A stretch of 64,000 nucleotides of DNA from Bathynomus jamesi (taxonomy: Eukaryota; Arthropoda; Malacostraca; Isopoda; Cirolanidae), in contig JAJOZX010000090.1 of assembly GCA_023014485.1 (NCBI GenBank), positions 2,157,501 to 2,221,500 on the forward strand. Direction: 5' to 3'. The notes below the pieces were generated by a model. It saw only the letters and a list, made by a program, of their open reading frames with translations, was not told the DNA's origin and made no database searches. This document shows, piece by piece, positions 10,700 to 21,818 of the stretch (within the stretch, counting starts at the first letter, position 1; each line of letters opens with the position of its first letter). The translations under genes and the position numbers were made by a program.

Positions 10700-11845
10700 C
10701 AGCAATGTAAAGCGGGCTGCTTCATGGATGGTTAATTAAGGTAGAGTAGAAGTAGAAATGTCCTCTTTGGCTGATAAATGTAACGTGAGGCGCTGACCGG
10801 ATCTGATTCCAGAGTAACAGGAATTCTTTTAGTCCAAAAGTTGGAGAGGACTCTCGTGAGTCAAAACCTCCATTTTGACATGTTCAGTTTAATTAAGGGA
10901 AGGTACTTGGTTTATTGAGATCGCCCTGCGAATTATCTTTGTCCTGATCGGTGATTGTTTTGTCTGCAGTTGTAGTATCAGTTTTGGAAAATTGTAAAAT
11001 TTTTAATTTAGCTCACTTCAGCATGTTTACACTATCTGATAATTCGACATTCGAAATGTTCTATTATAATCCGATTTTCTAAAACTTTTTTGCCAAATCA
11101 TTCTTTAAAAAATAAATTGGTAAAAGTAAAAAACTTATTTTTTACGAACTTTAACTGAAAACCTGATAACTGAGAATCTGATAATTATACTCTAATCTCA
11201 GAACTTTGCTACTTGCCCTTTAACTTCAATTTAGTCATAATTTCAATACACTTAAAACATTAACTTGACTTAGACTCTAAATAAACTCCATTTCATTTAT
11301 TTTTACTTTCTCATAAATTTTCGTTTCCATGAATTTTTTTTATTTGGAGAGTTACCACCACTGAAGGAACAGGTCTGATTCTCAACAGCATATAACTTTC
11401 TTACCATACTCCAGTTTCAATACTTAAAGCAGCGGTTCTGAATCCTTTTCTTCTTCTGTACCCCTTGAACTCTTTCAAAGGAGTTTCTGGATTTTCGAGA
11501 GGCATACAAGATTTTTACTTTCTTTATGACCGTGTGACTCGTGGCCGTTTGTTAATCGTATATAAAATTAAAAGGGTTATATTTTTAGGACCCCGTCCCG
11601 TAACCCCTAAGACTCCCTCGCGTACCCCAGGTTCAGAACCACTGACTTAAAGTATCGAAACTGCAGTACAGTATAAGTATTAGATAAAAGTTTTTCAAAA
11701 ATAATTTGTTTGATTTTTACTGTTTCATTTTCTCATTATGAATTAATTGCTCTAAAGGGTATAAAAAAGGTAACTTTTCACTGATGATTCTAATCTGACC
11801 AGGGTCGGTACATTAGAAAACGTATGCTCGTTCGCATGCTACTTT

Positions 11846-11887
<42 letters not shown>

Positions 11888-12195
11888 TGTGCAGTGTTGG
11901 AGGAGTTTGTGACATCAGACATCAGTTAAGATTGGAAGATCCTCCTCTGAATTAGTGGCCTACTTCTTCAATCAGTCCTGGTGCAAGATAATACGATATT
12001 ATATAATTTAATTTAAATATTCATTGTGGTAGCACCGAGGAAATAATGTAGGAATAAAATAATGCCTTTTACTATGCCGTATGTAAACAAATAAAAATGA
12101 TATTTAGAAATGCTTGGCGCAGATAAGATTGAATAAACGAATGAATCTTTTTTACAATATTAGTTATTACGATATTACAATAATTTCAACAGTAA
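10700..12195. other. intergenic, no gene seen
   Basis: No convincing coding sequence. An (AC)n microsatellite lies at 11848-11884. The ORF at 11465-11650 resembles nothing I know. Confidence 0.6.
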
Positions 12196-12202
12196 TTTCA
12201 AC

Positions 12203-12240
12203 ATTCGCCCTTGGCCCCTCCTTCCTGCATTAAAATAAAT
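12203..12240 (+). repeat. LINE 3' tail, extremely truncated
   Basis: TTCGCCCTTGGCCCCTCCTT, followed by CCTGCATTAAAATAAATA, matches the last bases of the 9390-10690 LINE (10650-10690). It is probably a copy that kept only about 35 bp. Confidence 0.6.
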
Positions 12241-12393
12241 AGTTGACAATTGGACTATTAATATTTATTTTTCCTGTTTAATTTGGCCCTTAAGCTTTGA
12301 GCTTTACTGGGCTCTCAAATTAATTATACGATAAAACAAACACTTCACTGGTTGTTACTTTTGTGTAATATACAGTATATATATATATATATA

Positions 12394-12612
12394 CAGGGTG
12401 GCTCAAAAGTCGCGCATCATAGGAATTTTCAGTGTTGATTATAATACATTATTTTTTCTTTTAGGTAGGGGATGGCTGCGAAATTAACAATAGACGAGAG
12501 GGTGAGCTTGGTTTTAATATATGGAATATCAGGTACAACAAATCGATGAATCGGTACAGAATTATAATCAACATTGAAAATTCCTATGATACTCGACTTT
12601 TGCACCACCCTG
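12394..12612. mobile_element. mariner-type MITE of 219 bp
   Basis: The ends are CAGGGTGGCTCAAAAGTCG and the complement TCGACTTTTGCACCACCCTG, flanked by TA. The inverted repeat continues for about 50 bp through CATAGGAATTTTCA. Inside, a short frame, MAAKLTIDERVSLVLIYG, looks like the N-terminus of a transposase. The element therefore derives from an autonomous parent by deletion. Confidence 0.85.
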
Positions 12613-12644
12613 TATATATTTTATGATTAATTATGATTATAATC

Positions 12645-12990
12645 ACCTCTGTTGTGTAGTGGTTAGCATCGCTGACTACGAATCCACCGGCCCCAAGTTT
12701 GATTCCCGGCGACGGCAGTCGGCGCACAGCAAACCCAGCTGTTCATCCTTCCATACAATAAAATTGGTTGGTAGATAAATGGTTACCCTGGGTGGCCCAT
12801 TGGTTAAGACGCTGGGCTGCTGACCGGGAGATCGTGAGATCGAGGCCAAGCGAGGACTTTGTAATTTCTGTCCAGTCGCGGTGGGGCGTGGTTCGGATTC
12901 CACATTAAGCTGTGGTCTAAGGTAGAGCAACAAGCTTGACCTTCGTCAGAATGAACGATTCGGGTGGGAACAAAACCAAGGTTAACCAAG
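12645..12990 (+). repeat. two-headed tRNA-derived SINE
   Basis: This is the clearest copy of the family. Head 1 has GTAGTGGTTAGCATCG (A box) and AAGTTTGATTCCC (B box). After an 80-bp linker, head 2 has GGCCCATTGGTTAAGACG and GAGATCGAGGCC. A tail of about 130 bp follows (GGTTCGGATTCCACATTAAG ... TTCGTCAGAATGAACGATT). Head 2 resembles a serine-type tRNA in its D-arm wording, which is inference. RNA polymerase III would be expected to transcribe it from the internal boxes. Confidence 0.8.
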
Positions 12991-13029
12991 ATTAATTCAC
13001 TGTAGGATAAAACATACAAATATTATGAT

Positions 13030-13650
13030 AAATTATGATTATGATTAATTATGATTATGATTAATTATAAAATAAAATAAACACTCCACAAGTAATGATT
13101 ATTATGTATATTTAGATATTATGTATAATTATTATGTATAAAGATAATATTCAATATTCAAATTTAAATTCAAAGACTTTTTTACATAAAAATAGTGAAA
13201 GTGACAAGTAATAGCATAATAGTATCGTATAATAGTAATAATATAATAGTGTAGTATAATAGTGATAGTATAATATAATAATATAATCTTAAGGTCATTA
13301 TAATAAGCATGAGAAATGTACGATATTAAGAAATATTGCCTTTAAACGCAAGTAATATAAATATATACATTAATCTCAAAATGTATTAATATAATTTAGT
13401 AGTATTTCTTTATTAAAATAGATTTGAACTTGCTTTTAGCGCACTGGCATCAAAAATATTTTAAGATCATTCCATAATTTCTAATGCATATTACTAATGC
13501 ATGCCACTAATGCATGCTACTTCTGAGTAATGGTATGACGTTGCTGTATTGAATTTTCATACCACTTTCTATTTGAAATACGGTATATTTACCAAGGATA
13601 TTGCAAAAATTGAAAATATATGACATTAAAACTGCTCATAACATGGCAAA
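13030..13650. other. intergenic, no gene seen
   Basis: AT-rich with degenerate ATTATGATTA and ATAATAGT repeats. No gene. Confidence 0.6.
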
Positions 13651-13652
13651 TA

Positions 13653-13730
13653 CAGGGTGATTCACTCGCTAGTATCCCCAGAGTATCGTATTAGCGATAC
13701 GCTGGGACTACCAGCAAGTGAATCACTCTG
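13653..13730. mobile_element. 78-bp palindromic mini-MITE
   Basis: CAGGGTGATTCACTCGCT at the left and AGCAAGTGAATCACTCTG at the right are inverted. The arms continue almost to the centre (CGTATTAGCG), so the element is one hairpin. TA flanks both sides. Confidence 0.8.
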
Positions 13731-13756
13731 TGTATATATACACTGTACTGTATATA

Positions 13757-14045
13757 TAAATCCATTGGCCCCGGGTTCGATTCCTAGCGATGGTAGGCGG
13801 CGCTAAGCTCACCCAGCTGTTCATCCTTCCATATAATAAAATTGATTGGTAGATAAATGGGTAGCCTAGTTAGTTGTTAAGACGCTTGGCTGCTGATCGG
13901 GAGAACGTGAAATCAAGTCCGGGCGAGGTCTTTGTAACTTCTGACTATATCCGTGGTGGGTTGTGGGTCGGATTCCATGTTGAAGTGTAGGTCTACGGTG
14001 AGTCAAGAATTTGGGTGAAAGCAAAAACAAGATAACCAAAGTAAA
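13757..14045 (+). repeat. two-headed tRNA-derived SINE, 5'-truncated
   Basis: Head 1 is cut and begins just before its B box (GGGTTCGATTCC). The linker, head 2 (TAGTTGTTAAGACG region) and part of the tail follow in the order of the 12645 copy. Confidence 0.75.
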
Positions 14046-14065
14046 AAAAAATTTATATACAGTAT

Positions 14066-14361
14066 ATATACTTTTGGTAACCTTTGGTTTGCTTCCACCC
14101 GAATTGTTCATTTTGACGATATATACTTTTGGTAACCTTTGGTTAGCTTCCGCCCGAATTGTTCATTTTGACGAAGGTCAAGCTTTTCATTCCACTTTAG
14201 ACCTACAGTTTAACGTGGAATCCGAACCACGCCCCACTAGCAGCCCACCGTCTTAACCACTCGGCCACTCAGGGTACCCATTTATCTACCAACCACTTTC
14301 TTTATTGTGTGGAAGGACGAACAGCTGGGTTTTGCTGCGCGCCGGCTGCCGTCACCGGGTC

Positions 14362-14365
<4 letters not shown>
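14066..14365 (-). repeat. two-headed tRNA-derived SINE, inverted neighbour
   Basis: This minus-strand copy of the same SINE faces the 13757-14045 copy tail to tail. Its tail end (about 53 bp, TATATACTTTTGGTAACC onward) is tandemly duplicated at 14066-14118 and 14119-14175. Head 1 is lost into a TA microsatellite at 14365. Confidence 0.75.

Positions 14366-14419
<54 letters not shown>
14366..14419. repeat. (TA)n microsatellite
   Basis: About 27 TA units at the truncated edge of the SINE. Confidence 0.95.
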
Positions 14420-14421
<2 letters not shown>

Positions 14422-15038
14422 CCAAAAGTAAGGGAACACGTTTTATGAGCCATTTCGGGCCCCAATTTTAATGTTATAAAATTATAATTTTGTTTCTTGT
14501 CCTCACATGCATTTTATCTTTCCTCATTTTCATTATTCAATATGCCTGAAAGGTCTCGGTTGTTTACGTCAAAAACAATTCTTCGTGTAATAAAGTGTTT
14601 CGTCATATAAGCCATTTCTCAGAATGTCATTAATTATTTTATCAGAAACATCATGACCTGATTCATTCAACGCGTAGGAACAAGCTGGGAACTTACGTAG
14701 ATGACCTGAATAGTTTCAACAACATTCATGGTGAAAAGTGTTAAAGATATTACAAAAATCAGATGAACAAAACGCGAGTATAATTTCCATTGCTAAAAGC
14801 GTGAAACATAGTTCAAGTTCAAGACCAGTCTGCAGAGCGTCAAGGGGTTTTCTAAAGCAAAAGCTGGTTCGGTGACCAAATATGTAGCAATGAAAAATTA
14901 AATGAGTGTGTGTATGCTAGGAGATTTTCAAATATTTACATGTCAAAACATTAATATAACTTATCAAATTCACCATCTGCAGTTTTAACATTTACTAAAT
15001 TCATAGATATTCCACATAGGACCCAACTTTTGTTTCAC

Positions 15039-15040
<2 letters not shown>
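14420..15040. other. intergenic with a Tc1-like terminus
   Basis: The segment starts TTGTCCAAAAGTAAGGGAAC, which resembles the ends of Tc1-type elements, and closes near 15030 with CCAACTTTTGTTTCAC, a partial complement. I see no transposase inside, so a degraded non-autonomous element is possible but not proven. Confidence 0.35.
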
Positions 15041-15107
<67 letters not shown>

Positions 15108-15170
15108 GATGAATTTCACAATTAAACACTATATACCGGGTGTCCCAATAAAATGTTTACACATCATATT

Positions 15171-15235
<65 letters not shown>

Positions 15236-15256
15236 ATACACATTCTGAGTTCATTC

Positions 15257-15296
<40 letters not shown>
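15040..15296. repeat. (TA)n microsatellites, three blocks
   Basis: TA runs at 15040-15103, 15173-15234 and 15259-15296. The text between the last two (TTCTGAGTTCATTCCCATA) also occurs at about 2118-2136. Confidence 0.9.
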
Positions 15297-15298
<2 letters not shown>

Positions 15299-16470
15299 AC
15301 ATGCACACTTTAGATGATAGTAATATGCGCTGATGTATTAGTATATTTATAATACTTAGTAATAGTAGTATAGTAGTATAGTAATGGCGTATTGTACTTA
15401 AATAACAGTAGTATCCCTTGTTACAGGAAATGGCGGCATTGCAGTTATCGTTTGGTCTAACTGGAAGACGGAGAATGTGGCTGAGGTACAGAGACATTGG
15501 AGAAATGAGTTTGGAATATTACCACCATCACGGGTAACAATTACAAGATTACGTGATAAGTTTGAGACTGACGGAACAGTGCAAAACGTCAACAAAGGCC
15601 GATCTGGAAGACGTCGCACTTCAACTGACAATGAGAGTGTTGAGACCGTGTTACAGGCCTTCATAAACTCTCCAAATAAGTCTACAAGGCAATGTTCTCG
15701 TGAGACTGGTGTTTCTAAATCCAGCGTTCATCGCATTTTGCGACGTGAAAAGTGGAAACCGTACATACCAAGACTGCTCCATGTAATGAATGAGGACGAT
15801 CCAGATCGTCGAAAAGAATTTTGTGAGTGGTTTTTGCACATGTGTGATGAAAAACAATCTTTTCCTGATTTCATTGTTTGGTCCGATGAAGCCACTTTTA
15901 AACTTAATGGTACTATCAATCGACACAACTGTGTGTACTGGGCCACCGAAAATTCAAACGTAACAGAAGAACGAGCACTTAATCAACCAGGAGTGTCAGT
16001 GTGGTGTGATCTGTCTTCCAGAGGACTGATAGGGCCATTTTTCTTTGAGGACACTCACAGGTGCTGTTTACTTATCAATGCTGCAAGACAACATTGTACC
16101 TTCAATCAGAGCTCTTTTTTTTGGAAGAAGAGTGTTACTTTCAACAGGATGGCGCGCCACCACATTACCACAATGTCGTTAGAAATTTTCTCAATGTTTG
16201 TTTTCCTAGAAGATGGATAGGACGTAGGGGATGTACGGAGTATCCACCACGATCTCCTGAAGAGCACTCTGAAGAACACTGTGTATGCTGAAAAATCAAG
16301 GACACTACAGGCCTTGAGACACGAAATGGAAATAGCAGAGGAACATGTCCAAGAAGTGTATTTGAGAGTTCCCGAATTTTTAATTCTAAGGGATACTATT
16401 TTCAGAGTCCTCACTGAAGTCATGGGGGATGGGATCGATCTGAAAAGAGGAGACGCAAAATTTTGAGAGC
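15139..16470 (+). mobile_element. mariner-like transposon, decayed
   Basis: The left boundary is proposed from GGGTGTCCCAATAAAATG, a typical mariner-type terminus. The transposase frame lies at about 15430-16290. I could not find the matching right terminus, so the right end is approximate. Confidence 0.6.
15477..16291 (+). pseudogene. mariner-like transposase, frameshifted
   Basis: The 247-residue frame holds an N-terminal helix-turn-helix (VTITRLRDKFETDGTV), a second DNA-binding helix set (ETGVSKSSVHRILRREKW) and the first catalytic Asp in VWSDEATFKLNG. It continues through GVSVWCDLSSRGLIGPFFFE. The frame then changes near 16080-16130, and the next frame supplies the second Asp (YFQQDGAPPHYHNVV) and a spoiled third motif (YPPRSPEEHSEEH instead of the usual SPDL). 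Reading upstream of 15477 suggests the protein began earlier. The length is near normal, so the copy is fairly young but dead. Confidence 0.85.
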
Positions 16471-16499
16471 ATTGGTATTTTGAGAGCATTGGTGCCTGA

Positions 16500-18080
16500 A
16501 AATTATATAAAAATTGAATGACACTAAAATACTGTCAGATGAACCAAAATCCTAAATCAACAACAACAACAAACGTAACTGAAGCAAAATCAGATATATA
16601 AATTTACAATCCACTTCCTGTAATTCCAAATTAATCACTAAAAATGCCGAAGGCCATTGAATAGAGCAAGAAAGGGTAAAATAACATTAGGTCATGGCCA
16701 TGACCTTGAGGGATAACATGGCTAACCAATTATGGGATATAAAGCATAACTACTATTTGAGGTCCTAAAGATAAAAAGAAGAAGCGAACCCCATCAAATT
16801 TATAAAATATAAATCACTATAAAAAAAATTTAAAAAATTGGATTTGATTTAAAAAGATCAAACAAAGAAATGAAAAGCAAAATATCAAAAAGTTTTAAAT
16901 TAAACAAAACATACCTGTATTTTCCTCTTTAATAACGAAAATTAGCTTATTAGTGAATCTAATTAATATAAAAGCAAGTCTTTCGTAGTCAATTATTGAA
17001 TTTCGAATGATTTCTAAGAATTTTAGTTTCATTAAGAAGTATTGATTCTCTTTCATTCTGGTAAGAATAAAATATTGGTTTTATTAATATCTTCCCATTT
17101 CGAGATTGACAAATCTCGCATCAATCTCTTGATTGAAATAAATCGCTGGATTTAATTAACGTAATTATGGATGTGAAATATAAGCAAACAGGAGAGAGAG
17201 AAAGAGAGAGAAATTGTACCATAGAATAAGGAAAGGAAGTAAATTTTTTAAACTAGAAAGATTGAGAGAAAATAATGAGATCATTAATTTTAGGGTAGAA
17301 ATAAAAAAATTTGTCATGTTATTATTTTAAAAACAATATTTTAAAGAATGAAACATTCAGAAATTAACAGAACGTGTTACAGCAAAATATATACATTCAA
17401 GAACTAATTTACCTGTAATATATAAATATAATATATATGCCGTACCAACAGTAATTAAGAAAGGTTTTTCCAGAACTTCAAATATGGTCACTGGAGTTCT
17501 ATAACTTAAGCGAAAAAACAACGTCGACAAAGATGGTATCGGAAGAATTTTGTACGTCTTCGTGAACTGACAGTAATGACTGTTTATCTGGAAGAGGGAC
17601 GAGAGATAGAAGCTTCGGATCAGAAAAATACCCATTGGAGTTATTAATCACGTCCTTGGTAAAACCCCGCCAAAGGTTTCTTCAAAAAGATGTCAGAAAA
17701 ACAACAAGCACAGACTCCAAAGAAATGAGCAACTCTCTTCATGAGTCTTCGCTGAGCTCTTGCATTGAGAACACCTCAAAATAATCTCGCAGTTTCATCT
17801 TTGCGAACCATTCCTTCGTCAGTATATCTCTGGCAGCTTTTTCACCTTTCACTCATTTCGCCCGCAATTTCATGTCATGTATATCGTATATATTCAAAAA
17901 CTGTAAATCAAGTAACTCCGACTTCATGCTACTTCCAGCTTTCACAGAAACAGTGATTTGTTTTCGGTTAGGTTAAATCGAGTTAACCAAACGCAACCTA
18001 ACCTATCTTCAAAAAAGTGCATCCAAGAAAATTAGACTTCTTTACAAAATTGGAATTAATGTGTAAAAAGGCGGTTTATT
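16500..18080. other. intergenic, no gene seen
   Basis: AT-rich, with short GA runs near 17190. No ORF matches a family. A (TA)n(TG)n run follows at 18098-18150. Confidence 0.6.
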
Positions 18081-18097
18081 ATTGGTGCTACTTGGGG

Positions 18098-18128
<31 letters not shown>

Positions 18129-18341
18129 GTGTGTGTGTGTGTGTATATATATACACATCACAGCTATTAATTTCTCCTTAAGCAAACGTAGGTTGCAGAT
18201 GAAAAGGAGGATCATCACGACGGCGAACATTTTCATTTATTTCCAAACATTTCGACAAATATCATCACTGGTCTAAAATTTAAAACCATAAAAGTAAACT
18301 TTAAGTTAAAAAAATAAAATTACACGACTTTTTAAATTAAG

Positions 18342-18645
18342 TTTGGACCTTTTCCAGTTTGTGTACCGTTTTTCATATAATTTATTTTTGAGAATATTTT
18401 TGTTAAAACACGAAAATATCACGACTTAACCTAACCAATTATCAAGAGCGTACAGTTGATCTATTAGTAAATAGTAAATACTATTCCAGAAACAAACAAT
18501 GTTATAATTAATAATAGATCAACTGTACGCCCTTGATAATTGGTTAGGTTAAGTCGTGATATTTTCGTTAGTTTTAACAAAAATATTCTCAAAAATAAAT
18601 TATATGAAAAACGGTACACAAACTGGAAAAGGTCCGATAAATCTA
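18342..18645. repeat. foldback repeat, arms of about 120 bp
   Basis: 18342-18465 and 18524-18645 are inverted copies (GGACCTTTTCCAGTTTGTGT against ACACAAACTGGAAAAGGTCC). Both carry the module CGAAAATATCACGACTTAAC plus CTAACCAAT. The loop is about 60 bp. The module recurs singly at about 18680-18760 and in the MITEs at 18868 and 24814. Confidence 0.85.
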
Positions 18646-18867
18646 GAGGTGCTACTACAGTATGCGGTCTATCTACGATTGGTTAGGTTTAGTCATGATA
18701 TTTTCGCTAAAACTAACGAAAATATCATGACTAAACCAATCAATCGTCAAGGGCGATTGACATTGGGATCTAAACAAGTAATTAGTAAACAAGATAAGAA
18801 GCTATAATTAAAAAGTAAACCGCCGAATCGTAGGTAGACTACATACTATAGTAGCACCAATCTTGAT

Positions 18868-18994
18868 ATGGGATCACCTAAAGATCAGGGTCCCCAGCCT
18901 TCTTTAGTTAGCCTTATAAGGCTAACTAACGAAAATATCACGACCTAACCTAACCAATCGTTAGGGCTGGGGGCCCTGATCTTCAGGTGATCCT
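18868..18994. mobile_element. palindromic MITE, short form
   Basis: GGATCACCTAAAGATCAGGG at the left and CCCTGATCTTCAGGTGATCC at the right are inverted, with CCCAGCC/GGCTGGG next to them. The centre contains TTAGCCTTATAAGGCTAA and one CGAAAATATCACGAC module. A longer relative lies at 24814-25016. Confidence 0.85.
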
Positions 18995-19066
18995 AGGTAT
19001 GTATAATGGAAAATATTTAATGAAACGAAAAGTAAAAATGTGAAGATAAACTAAAAAAAATATGTA

Positions 19067-19640
19067 CAGGGTGTCCGAGAATTATCTGTACAATTTTTGG
19101 CTGTTATTAAAAGTCAACCATGAAGTGTAGAAATTCCAGTCTTGTCCCATTTTACAGAAAATCTCATTAAGTTTTTTCTGATACCAAGTTTTGACAAGTT
19201 TTTTAGAAATTCCAGTGTGTCCGAACATTATCTGTACAATTTCATCTTTTAATAAAATTCTTGATAACACACGTAAAATTCTTAAACAAGATTATTTAGA
19301 ATCTGTATTTTCAAAAGTTTCTTTTATTAAAGTAACGTTGTTACAAACATTCGATATGTGCACCAGTAGTGATTCGCAAAACATCCAGTCGATACTCCAA
19401 ATGTTGCCATGTACGCTGCAGCATATCCACATCAATTCGCTCAATAGCAGCTGTGATTCTTGCTTTTAAATCATCAATGTCTGTCACCCGCGTACACTTC
19501 TAAAAAACTTGTCAAAACGTGGTATCAGAAAAAACATAATGAGATTCTCTGTAAAATGGGACAAACACTGGAATTTCTACAGTTCATGGTTGACTTTTAA
19601 TAACAGCCAAAAATTGTACAGATAATTCTCGGACACCCTG
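19067..19640. mobile_element. mariner derivative with TIRs of about 150 bp
   Basis: The ends CAGGGTGTCCGAGAATTATC and GATAATTCTCGGACACCCTG are flanked by TA. The arms run to about 19213 and from about 19500. The middle (19330-19500, minus strand) encodes a mariner transposase C-terminus: VTDIDDLKARITAAIERID and MLQRTWQHLEYRLDV. The element is thus an internally deleted copy with duplicated ends. Confidence 0.85.
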
Positions 19641-19644
19641 TACA

Positions 19645-20165
19645 TATAATGAATGAATACGAATGACAATGGTGGGCTTTGCGTCCAGTGAAGACAAAGT
19701 TCCGTCTTGATAGCGACTTCTTGATCACGATTCAGTGACTTAATTACTCGCTGGCTTGATCACGATTCAGTGACTTAATTACTCGCTGGCTTGATCACGA
19801 TTGTTAATGGTTACAAGGGAGGGATCCCCACGAAGGGTGACAACAGTCACAGGACCAGACAAAGGAGTAGAATTGAGAAATGCTGGAAGAAACTTTATCT
19901 AGGATAAGTCGATTCGAAAGTTGAGAATTAAGCCGCAGTAGACTGAGTCTAAACAAAACTGAATTCAACCTTACGAAGAAATATTATATTATAATATATT
20001 ATATTATAATATATAATATTATAATATATAATATATTGTATGAAAGATTCTTACGAACAATAAACTGAAGTTAACAATTTTCGTAATTAATAAATTCGTA
20101 TAAATTATAAGTAAAGTTTAAGAAATGCGGACTCTAAGGGATAGGACTAATAAGTTTATTTGGTA
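19645..20165. other. intergenic, no gene seen
   Basis: It contains a tandem repeat of about 37 bp (CTTGATCACGATTCAGTGAC, 19718-19802) and an ATTATAATAT palindromic run near 19980-20040. No gene. Confidence 0.6.
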
Positions 20166-20169
20166 TTTT

Positions 20170-20442
20170 CCTGTTATCCCGGACCCCAGACTTTTTTGCC
20201 AGATTCGTACGCCACTTGCCAGATTGCCAAATTTCATTGGTTAATTTTTTTTTTTAAATGTTAAGTAACTAACCAAACTTAACCTAACCTAACCTAACGT
20301 AACCCAACCCCTGGTTAGGTTAGGTTAGGTTAGGTTCTGTTAGTTACCTAACATTTAAAAAAAAAGGTTTGGCAATGAAATTTGGCAGTCTGGCAAGTGG
20401 CGTCCGAATCTGGCAAAAAGTCTGGGGTCTGGGATAACAGGA
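20170..20442. repeat. foldback repeat with telomere-like arrays in the loop
   Basis: The arm CCTGTTATCCCGGACCCCAG (20170) pairs with CTGGGGTCTGGGATAACAGG (to 20442). Arms of about 120 bp match with small gaps. The loop has CCTAACCTAACCTAAC followed by GGTTAGGTTAGGTTAGG, that is (CCTAA)n facing (TTAGG)n, the arthropod telomere unit. Confidence 0.85.
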
Positions 20443-21388
20443 AAGTACAGTTTATTTTTTCAGGAATTTTTCCAGAATAGCAGGATTCGACGACTTTTTC
20501 AGCAGAACTACCTACATGAATAATCGTCTTAAGTCTCTTTGCAAACAGGAAAATGTTGAATTCGCCGATCTGTGATCTCATTTTTTTAATAAAAAGGATA
20601 AATTTTTGCGTGATGGTCTTCACCTGAATGGCGTGGAAGCAGCTCGTCTTGGTAGACTGTTTCATAGCTCTGTGATGTCTTTCCCGGCCAAAAAAGGCGA
20701 AATTCCAACGCAAGCGACCATTCGAACATAAATTTTCTTTACAGTGACCGACTGCCTTTATGAAGAACCTCGAGATTCTGCTGCTGTACTCAAAATTTTA
20801 TAAATGTACTTTATATTAACGCTTGAAGTTAAAGATTTAAATTTGACGAACTGTTATGTATTGTTCTTGACCAAAAATTTGAGGTTGTAGCAATTACTGA
20901 ATCCTGGCTAAATACAGAGAGCAGATACTTTCTTGGAGCATGTCATATTCCCGGTTATGAAATATTTAATAATGATAGAGTAGAAAGAAGGAGTGGTGGT
21001 GGTATTGTACTATACGTTCAATCACACTCAAAACACGTAGTAAAAAAAATTGCAGAAATTGACAATATAAATACGACATTCGTTAAAATTAAGACAACTC
21101 ACGAAAGAAATTAATTATAGGTTTAATGTATAGGCCTCCATCTCAGATTGTTGATAGCGATAATAGAGTTCAGGGACTAATTTTTGGTGTAAGTAGCGAA
21201 CATGATGCGATAATTATGGGGAGATCTTAATTTGCCTTGCAGGGAGTGGAGCGTTCCTTTACAATCTAATTCCAATCGTCGATTGTACGAGAGTTGGCTG
21301 GAAAGCTCTTTTTTTTTTTAAATGGTCGATGATCTTACCAAAAATCTCAATATTTTAGATTTAATGTTAATTACAGACCTAAACTCAA

Positions 21389-21818
21389 TTGATAATATCT
21401 CTGTAGGAGACTACTTCTCCGCCAGTGATCATGGATAGTATCTCTGTAGGAGACTACTACTCCGCCAGTGATCATTGATAATATCTCTGTAGGAGACTAC
21501 TTCTCCGCCAGTGATCATTGATAATATCTCTGTAGGAGACTACTTCTCCGGCAGTGATCATTGATAGTATCTCCGTAGGAGACTACTTCTCCGCCAGTGA
21601 TCATTGATAATATCTCTGTAGGAGACTACTTCTCCGCCAGTGATTATTGATAATATCTATGTAGGAGATTACTTCTCCGCCAGTGATCATTGATAATATT
21701 TACGTAGGAAATTACTTCTCCGCCAGTGATCATTGATAATATCTCTGTAGGAGACCACTTCTCTGCCAGTGATCATTGATAATATCTATGTAGGAGATTA
21801 CTTCTCCGCCAGTGATCA
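21389..21818 (+). repeat. 10-copy 43-bp minisatellite born inside the LINE
   Basis: Ten units of 43 bp, consensus around TGATAATATCTCTGTAGGAG then ACTACTTCTCCGCCAGTGATC, differ by 0-5 bases each. The first and last units join directly to LINE coding sequence: it reads NISVGDYFSASDH, the end of the endonuclease domain, and then RQTTLEIEV. The unit is therefore a piece of the LINE gene amplified in place. Forty-three is not a multiple of three, so the array destroys the frame. Confidence 0.95.

Noticed and set aside
21389..21818. CRISPR array
   Set aside because: The 43-bp units are contiguous with no spacers, derive from LINE coding sequence, and the DNA is eukaryotic.
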